Origin: Haliea sp. E1-2-M8
GTDB lineage: Bacteria; Pseudomonadota; Gammaproteobacteria; Pseudomonadales; Halieaceae
Assembly: GCF_030649675.1 (NCBI RefSeq)
Contig: NZ_JAUTDR010000002.1
Location: forward strand, 194,254 to 258,253
Length of the DNA: 64,000 nucleotides
Direction: 5' to 3'
Below, piece by piece: positions 1-8,357 of this stretch (position 1 is the first letter of the stretch; every line of letters starts with the position of its first letter). The notes under the pieces were generated by a model. That model saw only the letters and a list, made by a program, of their open reading frames with translations. It had not been told where the DNA came from and made no database searches. The position numbers and the translations under genes were made by a program.

Positions 1-1871
1 GCCGCCAGGGTGTTGGCGATCATCCGGTCGATATTGTCTTCCAGAATCGACAGCGGCACCGGGCCGTGCTTCAGCACTTCATCGTGGAAGGCGCGGATAT
101 CAAACTGCGCACCCAGTTCAGTCCGGGCGCGCTCCCGCAGCTCCATGATCTTCAGCTTGCCAATCAGGTAGGCGGTTGCCTGCCCGGGCATGGCGATATA
201 GCGCTCGATGGCCTTGGTGGCGTCGTTGCGTGAGTTGGGCGTGTTCTCGACCAGATAGTCGATCGCCTGCTCCCGGGTCCAGCGCTTGCTGTGCAGGCCG
301 GTATCCACCACCAGGCGGCAGGCGCGCCACAGCTCCATGGCCAGGCGACCGAAGTCAGACCACTCGTCGGAGTACATGTCCATATCCTTGGCCAGCTCCT
401 CGGTGTACAGCCCCCAACCTTCGGTGAAGGCGGTAAAACTGGCGTAGCGCTGGAACTCCGGCAGACCTTCCAGCTCGATGGAGATCGCCCGCTGCATGTG
501 GTGGCCGGGAAGCCCCTCGTGGTAGGCCAGGGCCTCCAGCTGGTAGGTGGGCATGCTGCTCATGTCATACAGGTTGGCATAGTAGATGCCGGGGCGGGAG
601 CCGTCCGCAGGTGGTGCGTTGTAGAACGCCTTGCCGGCCGAGCGCTCGCGGAAGGATTCCACGCGCTTCACGATCATATCCGCCTCCGGCAACAGCCCAA
701 ACTGCTCCGGCAGGCGCAGACGCATGGCGTCAATGGCCGCGGTGGCATCGGCGAGGTAAGCGGCACGGCCCTCATCGGTGTTGGGGTAGTAGAACTGGGG
801 ATCCGTGCGCATGAATTCGAAGAATCCGGCCAGGTCGCCCTCGAACTCCACCGCTTCCATGATTGCGCGCATGGCACCATGGATACGCTCCACCTCCCGC
901 AGGCCGATGTTGTGGATCTCATCCGCCGTCAGGTCCGTGGTGGTAAACCAGCGCAGGCGCTCGGCGTAGAAGGCATCGCCATCTGCAAATTTCCAGACGC
1001 CATCGGCCCCGGCCGCCTGTTCTGCCTGTTCCTCAATGGCCGCAATCAGGCGCTCGTAGGCGGGCTCCACGACCTCGAGCAGCGCCTCGCGGGCCTCTGC
1101 CAGCAGCCGGTCACGGGTGTCGGCGTCTATATCCAGAGCCGCGACCTTGTCCCCGAAGTCCTTCCACAGGGTGGAGTCCTCTCCCTCGGCAACGAAGGGC
1201 ACACCACTGATGACATTGCGCGCCGACTCCAGCATCTGCGGGTACTGCCAGTCCGCCAGCAGCAGATCTTTCTCGGCGCGGATCTCCATTTGCTCAATCA
1301 CCTGGTCGAACCAGGAGCCAATGTTATTGAGGCGGCCGATATAGGCCTCGGCATCGGCGAGATCGCTTACCCGGTGGATATTGACCAGGTTGCTGGCAGC
1401 CTGGGTGTGGGGGCCGCGGAACTGGTGGATCACAAACTGGTGGTGGCGGAACTCATCGCTGGCGATGCGCCGCTCCAGGTCGAGCTGGTACAGGTCGTAG
1501 GATAGCTGGTCTGCCGGTGCCAGCACCGCGCGGTCAAACTCCGCCAGTTGCTGCAGGCGGGCCTCGTTGATTTTGCGGGTCTCGTCCTGGAACTCCTCGG
1601 CAACCGGGTCCCACTGATCGTGGTTCAGCTTGATGCCGCGAGAACTGGCGGTATAGGGATACCGCGCCATGTCCACGGCATAGTTTTCCTCCAGGAAGGT
1701 GCGGAAGGCGGCGGTGACCGCGCTATCGGCCACGGCCTGGCTAACAGTCTCGGTGGCTTCGGCGGCGCTGGGCCCCGGCTGGTCGGCGGGGGCCTCATCC
1801 CGGGAGCAGGCGGCAAGTGTGGTGGCGAGCGCGAGGGGCAACAGAGCCAACTTATATTTGGTTAATGACAT
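1..1871 (-). CDS. DUF885 family lipoprotein (partial, C-terminus outside window)
   Basis: Putative zinc-type peptidase-like protein of the DUF885 family; the precise reaction is not established. The frame opens at ATG 1871 behind a GAGGT ribosome site 5 nt upstream and runs off the left edge of the window, so the last residues are missing. The N-terminus is a lipoprotein signal with lipobox TTLAAC, followed by an acidic linker, so the protein is probably anchored in an envelope membrane and faces the periplasm. The family hallmark HEGLPGHHMQ is present about two thirds along, followed by a FTEGWGLYTEEL segment, which together resemble the HExxH plus downstream Glu zinc site of gluzincins. It is transcribed divergently from imuB. 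The family call is strong; enzymatic activity is inferred from the motif only. Confidence 0.9.
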   Translation of the reverse strand, partial: MSLTKYKLALLPLALATTLAACSRDEAPADQPGPSAAEATETVSQAVADSAVTAAFRTFLEENYAVDMARYPYTASSRGIKLNHDQWDPVAEEFQDETRKINEARLQQLAEFDRAVLAPADQLSYDLYQLDLERRIASDEFRHHQFVIHQFRGPHTQAASNLVNIHRVSDLADAEAYIGRLNNIGSWFDQVIEQMEIRAEKDLLLADWQYPQMLESARNVISGVPFVAEGEDSTLWKDFGDKVAALDIDADTRDRLLAEAREALLEVVEPAYERLIAAIEEQAEQAAGADGVWKFADGDAFYAERLRWFTTTDLTADEIHNIGLREVERIHGAMRAIMEAVEFEGDLAGFFEFMRTDPQFYYPNTDEGRAAYLADATAAIDAMRLRLPEQFGLLPEADMIVKRVESFRERSAGKAFYNAPPADGSRPGIYYANLYDMSSMPTYQLEALAYHEGLPGHHMQRAISIELEGLPEFQRYASFTAFTEGWGLYTEELAKDMDMYSDEWSDFGRLAMELWRACRLVVDTGLHSKRWTREQAIDYLVENTPNSRNDATKAIERYIAMPGQATAYLIGKLKIMELRERARTELGAQFDIRAFHDEVLKHGPVPLSILEDNIDRMIANTLA

Positions 1872-2014
1872 TTTTACCTCATTTGGCGACATTTCGTATC
1901 ATTTGGCCATTTTTTATAGCCGAACTGGCTGGCATGATGACGTATTTTGGTCTCGATTGCCAGTTGTGGTCGGTACCGCGCGGGCAGCGCTGGACAACGG
2001 CGACCCGACCTCTG

Positions 2015-2036
2015 ATACTGTACATATGCACAGTAT
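2015..2036. promoter_or_regulatory. LexA (SOS) box upstream of imuB
   Basis: A perfect CTGT-N8-ACAG operator inside a longer palindrome, ATACTGT-N8-ACAGTAT. This matches the gammaproteobacterial LexA consensus in every invariant position. It lies 54 nt before the imuB start and about 145 nt from the divergent DUF885 lipoprotein start, so it most likely controls imuB. Confidence 0.9.
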
Positions 2037-2090
2037 TCATGCCAGGCTGGGGAAAATGCCCGCCGCCAATAACCGGCCCGGGTGCGGGCC

Positions 2091-3515
2091 GTGAGCCTCT
2101 GGCTGTGCCTGCGATTTCCGCAGCTGCCCCTGCAGTGCCAGACACTGAGCGAGGCGCAGCCCATGGTGGTACTGGCCCGGCAACGGGTGCTGCGGGCCAA
2201 TGATTGCGCTGCCAGTCTCGGCATTCTCGAGGGTATGGCGGCAGCCACCGTGCGCGCCCTCGCGGGCAGCGAGCCACTACAATTGCTGGCGCGAGACCAG
2301 GAAGCCGAGCAGCATTGCCTGCAACAGCTGTGCTGCTGGGCCTATGGCATCACCCCCACCCTGTATCCCTGGCGCGGCGATTGCCTGCAACTGGAAGTCG
2401 GTGGCTGCCTGGCCCTGTTCCGCAGCCTGGAGAACCTGCTGCAAACCGTGCATTGCGGCATTCAGCTGCGCGGCTACCGGGTTGAGGCAGGCCTGGCACC
2501 CACCCCCAAGGCAGCGTGGCTGCTGTCCTTCGGCACCCAGGAGCTGGCTGCCGGCGGCGCGGATGGCTGGCAGGAGCAGCTCAACTCCCTGCCGCTGACC
2601 CTGCTGGATGACTTCCCCAGGGAGGTTGCCGCCCTGCGCCGGGCCGGTCTGCAGCGGCTGGGAGACATACTGGCACTGCCCGAATCCGCTCTCGGGCGAC
2701 GCTGCGGCAAACCCCTGGTCCATTGGCTGCGACAGATGCTGGGACGGGAAACTGACCTGCAACCGGATTATCACCCCCCGGCCCACTTCAGTGATCAGCA
2801 CTGGTTTGGCTATGAAGTCAAAACAACCGCGGAATTGCTGCCCGCCGTGCAGCAACTGCTGCAGGCCCTGTGCGGGTTCCTGCGCCAGGCCCAACTGCAG
2901 GCGGAGGAGATCGAGTGGCAGCTGATAGCGGTTGACCGTCAGGTCCAGTGCCTGCAAGTGCGCAGTAGCAGCCGTCACAGCGACTGGGAGAACTGGTACC
3001 AGCTCACCCGGCTGCAGCTGGATCGCCTGCAACTGCGTACGGGCATTGAAGGTCTGGCGCTGGAGTGCCGCCAGCTACTGACGGGGCGCAGCGCCAGCAT
3101 CGACCTGTTCAGCCCCCACAACCAGCGCGAACCCATGCAGGCGCTGCTGGACCGCCTGCGCAACCGCCTGGGCCTGCAGGCCATCCTCACTATCGGCTGC
3201 CGGGATGAGCATCTGCCGGAGCTGGCCCTGCATGTCGGCAGCGAAGCCGCCGCGGCCCTACCCGCAGGTCAACCCTGTGCCCGGCGCCCGTTCTGGCTGT
3301 TACCGGAACCACAGCCGATTCACCGGGAGCAGGGGCAACTGCACTGGCAGGGCCTGCTGCAACTGGTCGGCGGGCCAGAGCGTATCGAAGACAACTGGTG
3401 GCAGGAACCGGTCAGCCGCGACTACTACATCGCCCGGGGCTCCAGGGGGCAGTATTACTGGCTGTTCCACGACCGCCTGCGGCGGCAGTGGTATATCCAC
3501 GGCCTGTTTGCCTGA
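2091..3515 (+). CDS. imuB: ImuB-type Y-family DNA polymerase-like protein
   Basis: Catalytically degenerate Y-family polymerase homologue of the DNA-damage mutasome, which in other bacteria works with ImuA and DnaE2 and the beta clamp in translesion synthesis. The start is taken as GTG 2091 because ImuB proteins typically begin with an (M)xLWLCLRFP-type segment, and the protein reads VSLWLCLRFPQLPLQ from there; an ATG at 2082 is the alternative. The palm region shows LQLEVGGCLALF where active Y-polymerases carry catalytic acidic residues, as in ImuB. A SIDLF segment near residue 345 could be a clamp-binding motif. A LexA box lies upstream. No imuA precedes it and no dnaE2 follows, so this is an isolated imuB in this window. 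Length (474 aa) is normal for the family. Confidence 0.88.
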   Translation: MSLWLCLRFPQLPLQCQTLSEAQPMVVLARQRVLRANDCAASLGILEGMAAATVRALAGSEPLQLLARDQEAEQHCLQQLCCWAYGITPTLYPWRGDCLQLEVGGCLALFRSLENLLQTVHCGIQLRGYRVEAGLAPTPKAAWLLSFGTQELAAGGADGWQEQLNSLPLTLLDDFPREVAALRRAGLQRLGDILALPESALGRRCGKPLVHWLRQMLGRETDLQPDYHPPAHFSDQHWFGYEVKTTAELLPAVQQLLQALCGFLRQAQLQAEEIEWQLIAVDRQVQCLQVRSSSRHSDWENWYQLTRLQLDRLQLRTGIEGLALECRQLLTGRSASIDLFSPHNQREPMQALLDRLRNRLGLQAILTIGCRDEHLPELALHVGSEAAAALPAGQPCARRPFWLLPEPQPIHREQGQLHWQGLLQLVGGPERIEDNWWQEPVSRDYYIARGSRGQYYWLFHDRLRRQWYIHGLFA

Positions 3516-3559
3516 GCTGGAGCCGGCGTCTCGGGGAGCGGCCACCCCTTTACACTACT

Positions 3560-3577
3560 ATTGTGAACTTATTGTGA
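3560..3577 (+). promoter_or_regulatory. Direct repeat of ATTGTGA, 11-bp spacing
   Basis: Two copies of ATTGTGA start 11 bp apart (3560 and 3571) in the 195-nt gap between imuB and the small periplasmic gene at 3711. An 11-bp phased direct repeat is the usual arrangement of OmpR/PhoB-family response-regulator sites. Function is not demonstrated; chance occurrence is possible. Confidence 0.3.
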
Positions 3578-3710
3578 CAGTTACATTGCAGCGATAGATT
3601 AATTGCTGCAGATGGCCCTATGATGGCTACAGTCCAGGGCAGAGCTCCGCATACCGGGTTGCCTGACCCTGGAACACAAGCGTCGCGAGACGCCAGACCG
3701 GAGGTGTACC

Positions 3711-4043
3711 ATGAAGACGATAACGAGAGCACTGATACTGGCCACCCTGCCCCTGTTCGCCGCTGGCGCCTGGGCAGAAGTAACCCAGGACTGCATCCTG
3801 GAGGGCACGGTGGACAAGAAAAAAGCCGAGCAGATGGGCAGCGATGTCTATGTCGCCTTCCACTCGGCAAACCGCGCGGAAAAAGGCAGCGAGTGCAAGC
3901 TGAACCGCCGCAACCGGGTCGAGTTCAAGGCACCCAAGAATGCCATGATCGAAAACGCGCCGGACGGTGCCAGGGTCAAGTATCGCTACACAGAAGAGGA
4001 TAACCAGGCTGGCGAATGGAAGCTGATGGGCGTCTCCATGTAG
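3711..4043 (+). CDS. Small periplasmic protein of unknown function
   Basis: I do not recognise a family. The 110-residue product starts at ATG 3711 behind a strong GGAGGT site. It has a clear Sec signal peptide (MKTITRALILATLPLFAAGAWA, cleavage expected after AWA), leaving a mature domain of about 88 residues. That domain is rich in Lys, Glu and Asn and has two cysteines (DC near residue 27 and EC near residue 63) that could form a disulfide. It probably acts in the periplasm. It is followed on the opposite strand by the lipocalin gene and appears monocistronic. A tandem ATTGTGA repeat lies about 135 nt upstream. Confidence 0.75.
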   Translation: MKTITRALILATLPLFAAGAWAEVTQDCILEGTVDKKKAEQMGSDVYVAFHSANRAEKGSECKLNRRNRVEFKAPKNAMIENAPDGARVKYRYTEEDNQAGEWKLMGVSM

Positions 4044-4104
4044 GCACGCCTGCCTGGCGGAATACAGCCTCTACCCGGGCAAGGAGCCAGGGCCGGCGCC
4101 CTCG

Positions 4105-4638
4105 CTATGGTGCGAGGTTCCGGCTCTGGTCGACAAACAGCAACTCGTCCACCGCAAACCCCAACTCGCCAGCCCGCCGCACAAAGCGCTGCTGTAGTTC
4201 GGCGCTGACCTCTGGTGTGCGTGCCAGCAGCCACAGATAGCTGTTGTTGAAGCCGGATACAAAGGCGTAGTCATAGTTCTCCTGGTCCAGCTCGAACACC
4301 ACATACGAGGCATAGAACGGCCCGAAAAAGGACACTTTGAGGTGGCCAGTGGTATCGTCGCCCACAAACCTGGCCACGCCTTCCGCCTCGGACCACTCGG
4401 ATTTCTTCGCGCTATAGCCGCGGTTCAACACCCGCACACTGCCGTCATCATTCAGACTGTAGGTGGCGGTAACGCCATCGAGACCGCGCTCGAATACATG
4501 GTCGAGCCGGGCGATTTCGTACCAGGTACCCAGGTAGCGCTGGGCATCGAAATTCCCCACCGGCTCCACCCCCGGCGGGGTGCCCAGACAGCCGCCCAGC
4601 AGCAGCAAAACGCCGAGCCCGAGTGCGCGCACGGCCAC
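4105..4638 (-). CDS. blc: Bacterial lipocalin (Blc-like outer-membrane lipoprotein)
   Basis: Lipocalin that binds hydrophobic ligands such as lysophospholipids or fatty acids at the outer membrane. The signal carries lipobox LLGGC. Family motifs follow in order: the GTWYEIARLDHVFERG segment (structurally conserved region 1, G-x-W), then FGPFYASYVV and the YDYAFVSGFNNSYLWLLARTP segment typical of Blc. The start is uncertain: GTG 4638 gives a compact signal peptide, while TTG 4653 in the same frame overlaps the upstream ferritin-like gene by 14 nt. Either way it is translationally linked to that gene. Length and motifs are normal for Blc. Confidence 0.9.
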   Translation of the reverse strand: MAVRALGLGVLLLLGGCLGTPPGVEPVGNFDAQRYLGTWYEIARLDHVFERGLDGVTATYSLNDDGSVRVLNRGYSAKKSEWSEAEGVARFVGDDTTGHLKVSFFGPFYASYVVFELDQENYDYAFVSGFNNSYLWLLARTPEVSAELQQRFVRRAGELGFAVDELLFVDQSRNLAP

Positions 4639-4639
4639 G

Positions 4640-4927
4640 TTACTCGTGCGCAATGGTCTTGTCGGTGAACAGGTAGTCCTTCAGTTCTCCGTCGAGAACC
4701 GGATCGCGACGCCGAATCCACTCCAGCACCATGGCCGCGTGTTCCTTTTCCTCGTCACGGTTATGGCGGAGAATAGCCCTCAGCTCCGGATCCTTGCAGG
4801 CGTCCATACGCTGGTTGTACCAGTCCACAGCCTCCAGCTCTTCCATCAGGGAAACAATGGCGCGGTGCATGTCGCGGGTTTCGTCGCTGAGTTCAGCAAC
4901 GGGCTCGTGGTAACCTTCGTTCGACAT
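4640..4927 (-). CDS. EncFtn-like encapsulated-ferritin family protein, no targeting peptide
   Basis: Short ferritin-like protein matching the encapsulated ferritin family of Rhodospirillum rubrum. The MEELEAVDWY and HNRDEEKEHA segments align with that protein without gaps. The residues equivalent to its iron-binding Glu31, Glu32, Glu34, Trp38, Tyr39, Glu62 and His65 are all present here as E29, E30, E32, W36, Y37, E60 and H63. The family assembles as dimers of two-helix subunits that form a ferroxidase centre. This copy ends at residue 95 with KTIAHE, so it lacks the C-terminal SLGIGSL-type encapsulin-targeting tail, and no encapsulin shell gene lies next to it. GGAAGG ribosome site before ATG 4927. 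Cotranscribed with blc. Confidence 0.88.
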   Translation of the reverse strand: MSNEGYHEPVAELSDETRDMHRAIVSLMEELEAVDWYNQRMDACKDPELRAILRHNRDEEKEHAAMVLEWIRRRDPVLDGELKDYLFTDKTIAHE

Positions 4928-5005
4928 AAATACCTTCCTGTGCAGCTTCAGTAATCCATTCCGTGTTCTAGTGTAGCGGCTTCGCCAATATTGACCAATC
5001 CCATC

Positions 5006-6196
5006 TCAAACATTCAACACAACACCAACGGCGGCAAAACCCGCCACCAGGGCAAGAATCGGAGGCCGCCAGCGGAACAGAAGAAACCAGCCCGCAACTG
5101 CCAGAACCGCATCCAGCCAGCCATTGATCGCCGCCAGCGCCACAGGGTTGACCCAGGCTGCCAGCAACAGGCCCACGACCGACGCATTGACGCCGGCCAC
5201 CAGGCCCATGACCCGGGGCCTAGCCGCCAGTGCCTCCCAGGCCGACTGCAGGGCCAGCACCAGCAGGAAGCCGGGCAGGAAAATGCCGGCAGTAGCCAGC
5301 AGGGCGCCACTGAAGGGGGCCGCCGGCAGCAGGTCGGCGCCGAGAAATGCTGCCAGAGAAAACATCGGCCCGGGCATCGCCTGGGCGGCGGCATAGCCCA
5401 GCAGGAAACGGTCTTCGCTGACCGCATCCCCCAGATGTTGCTGCAACAGGGGCAGCACTACATGGCCACCACCAAAGACCATGCTCCCGCTGCTGTAGAA
5501 CTGGCTGAACAGGCGCCAGACCGGGTCTCCGCAGGCATAGAGTGGCAGCCCGACGAACAGCAGGGTGAACAGACCCAGAGGCAGCCAGCGAATACCGGTT
5601 CTGGCTTGCGCTTGCGACGCCGCGCCCGTGTCGAGCCGGGGCAGAAGAACCAAGCCCGCCAGCGCAGCCAGCAGCAGGGCAACATACTGCGCCCAGGGCG
5701 CAGCTGCGAGCAGCAACAAGGCCGCGGTCAACACAGCAATGGCTGTGGTGACAGCGTCACGGCAGAAGGACAGCGCCATGGTGCGCACTGCTTCCGCCAC
5801 CACCACCACCGCCAGCAACTTGAGACCGCGTACCAGGCCTTCGAGCCCGCCGCTGCCAGCAACCTGCGCCGACAGCACCGCGACGGCGAACATCAGCAGA
5901 AAGGATGGCAGGGTAAAGCCGAGGAAGGCGGCCACGGCGCCGGGCAGCCCCGCACGGCGGTAGCCGATGGCAAAGCCGACCTGGCTGGAACTGGGGCCCG
6001 GCAGGAACTGGCTCAGGGCAACCAGGCGGGCATAGGCTGCGTCATCCAGCCAGCGCAAGCGCTGGACAAAAGCCTGCTGGAAGTAGCCGATATGGGCAGC
6101 GGGGCCGCCAAAGCTGACACAACCCAGCAGCAGGAAACGCCAGAAGACCTCCACAAAACCCGGCACAGAGAGCCTGTTCTCACGGCCGCGTGACAT
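5006..6196 (-). CDS. chrA: ChrA-family chromate efflux transporter
   Basis: Inner-membrane transporter of the CHR family, which exports chromate in resistant bacteria; many chromosomal homologues have no tested substrate. The protein from ATG 6196 is 396 aa, the usual two-domain length. The N-terminal repeat begins with FVEVFWRFLLLGCVSFGGPAAHIG and continues with LSQFLPGPSSSQVGFAIGYR; the second repeat has FYSSGSMVFGGGHVVLPLL and AMPGPMF, which are the duplicated FGGP/PGP and GGGHVVLP hallmarks. About ten hydrophobic segments are visible. The frame stays open upstream to 6394, but that stretch runs beneath the thioesterase end and lacks CHR features. No chrB regulator is adjacent. Confidence 0.92.
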   Translation of the reverse strand: MSRGRENRLSVPGFVEVFWRFLLLGCVSFGGPAAHIGYFQQAFVQRLRWLDDAAYARLVALSQFLPGPSSSQVGFAIGYRRAGLPGAVAAFLGFTLPSFLLMFAVAVLSAQVAGSGGLEGLVRGLKLLAVVVVAEAVRTMALSFCRDAVTTAIAVLTAALLLLAAAPWAQYVALLLAALAGLVLLPRLDTGAASQAQARTGIRWLPLGLFTLLFVGLPLYACGDPVWRLFSQFYSSGSMVFGGGHVVLPLLQQHLGDAVSEDRFLLGYAAAQAMPGPMFSLAAFLGADLLPAAPFSGALLATAGIFLPGFLLVLALQSAWEALAARPRVMGLVAGVNASVVGLLLAAWVNPVALAAINGWLDAVLAVAGWFLLFRWRPPILALVAGFAAVGVVLNV

Positions 6197-6276
6197 CAGG
6201 GCCTGAGGAATACATAGAGGCCAGAGCCCATGGTATCGCGCACCCAGCGCACATAATCGTCCCGCAACTCCCGAAA

Positions 6277-6648
6277 TCAGCGCCGGATGATGGCGTAGTT
6301 GCCGTTGGCCTGGGCCACCAGCTGGTTGTCGCACAACAGCCGCGCGTCCAGGTTGGCGACCGAGCGTCCACGATTGAGCAAGGTCGTCTCGCACACCACG
6401 GTGCCTGCCAAAACCGGCCGGAAGTAGTTCATCTTGATCTCAATGGTAGCGCAGGATTGGCCCTCCTCCAGCGTCGGATACAGCGCCGCACCCATACCGG
6501 TGTCCGCCAGCGCGTACAGGACGGCACCGTGAACCACGGCATGCGGGTTGTGGTGCAGGTCCGCCTCCACTTCGATCTGGCATTTACTATAGCCGTGCTC
6601 CTGGCGGAGCATCTGCAATTTCATATGGTCGGCAAAGGGATGATGCAC
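6277..6648 (-). CDS. PaaI-like hotdog-fold thioesterase
   Basis: Acyl-CoA thioesterase-like protein with a single hotdog domain (123 aa). The catalytic-region segment HNPHAVVHGAVLYALADTGMG is the PaaI/YbgC-type HGG-like motif, with HGA in place of HGG. It is followed by a beta-rich half with KMNYFRPV, typical for the family. The start is GTG 6648, supported by GGAG 8 nt upstream. Likely cytoplasmic. It precedes chrA on the same strand with an 80-nt gap. The substrate cannot be read from the sequence. Confidence 0.85.
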   Translation of the reverse strand: MHHPFADHMKLQMLRQEHGYSKCQIEVEADLHHNPHAVVHGAVLYALADTGMGAALYPTLEEGQSCATIEIKMNYFRPVLAGTVVCETTLLNRGRSVANLDARLLCDNQLVAQANGNYAIIRR

Positions 6649-6720
6649 GGGAGACTCCTGTCGAAATATTGAGACGTCATGCTAAAGTAGCCGGAGATAA
6701 TAATACGAGAGGCAGAATCA

Positions 6721-7202
6721 TGCGCTACCTGAAAATCAGCCTGGCCGCCTTTGCCGCATTCTTCTGCCTGATGTATGGCCTGCAGAACCTGGCGAACCTG
6801 GACGCAGCCTATGGCTTTGTCGCCCTGATGGCGGGCATGGAGGGCCACGCAGCCTACCCGGACCACCTGGGTCCAGCGGTACAGGCGCCGTCACTGATCT
6901 GGACCATGCTGGCGGTAATTATTGCCCTGGAATTTGCAGCGGGTGTATTGGCGGCCAAGGGGGCCTTCGACCTGTGGTCGGTACGCAACGCCAGTGCTAC
7001 CGAATTCAATGCCCGCAAGCGCTTCGCCCTGCTGGGAACCGGGCTGGCGGTAGCCCTGTGGTTCGGAATCTTCTCGGCTATTGGCGGCGCCTACTTCCAG
7101 ATGTGGCAGACCGAGGCAGGCAGCGGCGCTCTTGAGGGGGCCTTCTGGTACTCCATGCAAAATGGGCTGGTTTGGCTGATGCTGCGGGCGGACGACAACT
7201 GA
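6721..7202 (+). CDS. DUF2165 family small integral membrane protein
   Basis: Predicted small integral membrane protein of the DUF2165 family, function unknown. ATG 6721 has GAGAGG 7 nt upstream; a longer in-frame start at 6669 lacks one. There are four likely membrane helices: residues about 5-25, 57-80, 102-125 and 135-155. The N-terminal YGLQNLANLDAAYGFVALMAGME segment and the C-terminal WYSMQNGLVWLML helix are typical of the family. It sits between two minus-strand genes and seems to be monocistronic. Confidence 0.78.
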
Positions 7203-7220
7203 CGCGGATACCGCAGCAAA

Positions 7221-8300
7221 TCATGCGCTGGCGAACAGATCGCCCTGGGCCCCTGGCGGCCGGAACCGGCTGCAATCGAGTTCATCGTAGCGCCGCGCAT
7301 TCAAGCCCAGGCGCTTGCTGGCCTGTTGAAAGCGCCGGGCCAGAAGTTGCGCGAACACGCCTTCGCCGCGCATGCGTTGGCCGAAGCGGGCGTCGTAATC
7401 TGCCCCGCCGCGGCACTGGCGAATCAGGCTCATGACCTTGGCCGCCCGTTGCGGGTAGTGCGCCTGTAACCAGTCCTCGAACAGAGGCGCCACTTCAAGT
7501 GGCAGGCGCAGCAGCATCCAGTTGGCCATGACCGCGCCGGCATCGCGGGACTTCTGCAGGATCTCCTCCAGCTCCCGGTCGTTGAGACCGGGGATCATCG
7601 GTGACGCCAGCACCCCTACCGGGATACCGGCCGCGCTCAATTCGCGGATAATCCGCAGCCGCGCAGCGGGCGATGCTGTGCGCGGCTCCAGGCTGCGCTT
7701 GAGATCGTCATCCAGCGTCGTCACGCTGATGAACACATGCAATAGCCGGTCGCGGGCCATGTCAGCCAGCAATGCCGTATCCCGGAGGATCAGCGCGCTT
7801 TTGGTGACGATAGTCACCGGGTGGCGGCTGTCATGGAGCAATTCCAGCAGCGCCCGGGTAGTGCCGCGGCTGGCTTCCAGCGGCTGATAGCAGTCGGTGT
7901 TGCCGGACAGATTGATAGGGCTGCACTGATACGCGGGCTTGCACAACTCCGCCTGCAGCCGTTCGACGAGGCCGGTGCGGGCAATCAGGCGGGTTTCGAA
8001 ATCCAGGCCCGGGGAAAGGTCCCAAAAGGCGTGGCTCGGCCGCGCATAACAGTAGATGCAGCCGTGCTCACAACCCCGGTAGGGGTTGATGGAGCGGTCG
8101 AAGCCCAGATCCGGCGAGCTGTTCCAGCTGAGCGCACTTTTCGCGGGCTCATCCCTGACTTGCGTGGCAATGCGCTCTGGTGCCTCATCCCGCCACCAGC
8201 CATCATCCACGGTTTCACTGACCACCGGGGCGAAGCGATTGTGGGGATCAAAGGTAGCGCCACGCCCGCGGCGGGTTTGGGACGGCTGCCGAATGGCCAA
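7221..8300 (-). CDS. PA0069-family radical SAM protein (SPL-like)
   Basis: Radical S-adenosylmethionine enzyme related to spore photoproduct lyase and to Pseudomonas PA0069; its substrate is unknown to me. The CxxxCxxC cluster motif is CEHGCIYC near residue 79, inside the family signature NPYRGCEHGCIYCYARPSHAFWD. SAM-domain strands such as ITIVTKSALILRD follow. The start is TTG 8300: an in-frame TGA lies 12 nt upstream, no other start is available, and a GAGG site lies 7 nt before it. A LexA box sits only 13 nt upstream, so expression should rise with DNA damage; from memory, PA0069 belongs to the LexA regulon of Pseudomonas aeruginosa. 359 aa, the normal size. Confidence 0.9.
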   Translation of the reverse strand: MAIRQPSQTRRGRGATFDPHNRFAPVVSETVDDGWWRDEAPERIATQVRDEPAKSALSWNSSPDLGFDRSINPYRGCEHGCIYCYARPSHAFWDLSPGLDFETRLIARTGLVERLQAELCKPAYQCSPINLSGNTDCYQPLEASRGTTRALLELLHDSRHPVTIVTKSALILRDTALLADMARDRLLHVFISVTTLDDDLKRSLEPRTASPAARLRIIRELSAAGIPVGVLASPMIPGLNDRELEEILQKSRDAGAVMANWMLLRLPLEVAPLFEDWLQAHYPQRAAKVMSLIRQCRGGADYDARFGQRMRGEGVFAQLLARRFQQASKRLGLNARRYDELDCSRFRPPGAQGDLFASA

Positions 8301-8312
8301 GAGCGCACCTCA

Positions 8313-8334
8313 ATACTGTGATTTTGCACAGTAT
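8313..8334. promoter_or_regulatory. LexA (SOS) box upstream of the PA0069-family gene
   Basis: ATACTGT-N8-ACAGTAT, again a perfect CTGT-N8-ACAG core with extended symmetry. It sits in the 57-nt gap between the start of the radical SAM gene (8300) and the end of the DUF1622 gene (8358). Given orientation, only the radical SAM gene can be its direct target. Confidence 0.92.
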
Positions 8335-8357
8335 AGTGCCGCAACCGGAAAATTCAA

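Noticed and set aside
291-1505. Long open frame on the plus strand opposite the DUF885 gene
   Set aside because: No recognisable domain, low-complexity Gly/Val/Gln composition typical of a GC-rich antisense shadow, and the minus strand encodes a clear protein with lipobox and HExxH-like motif. Similar long shadows at 4991-6193, 16314-17804, 19040-21022, 43030-44385, 45104-47083 and 49056-50714 were rejected for the same reason.
2026-2094. Short frame overlapping the imuB start, considered as an imuA remnant
   Set aside because: Its ATG lies inside the LexA box, it has no ribosome site, and the 22 residues show no ImuA similarity I can recognise.
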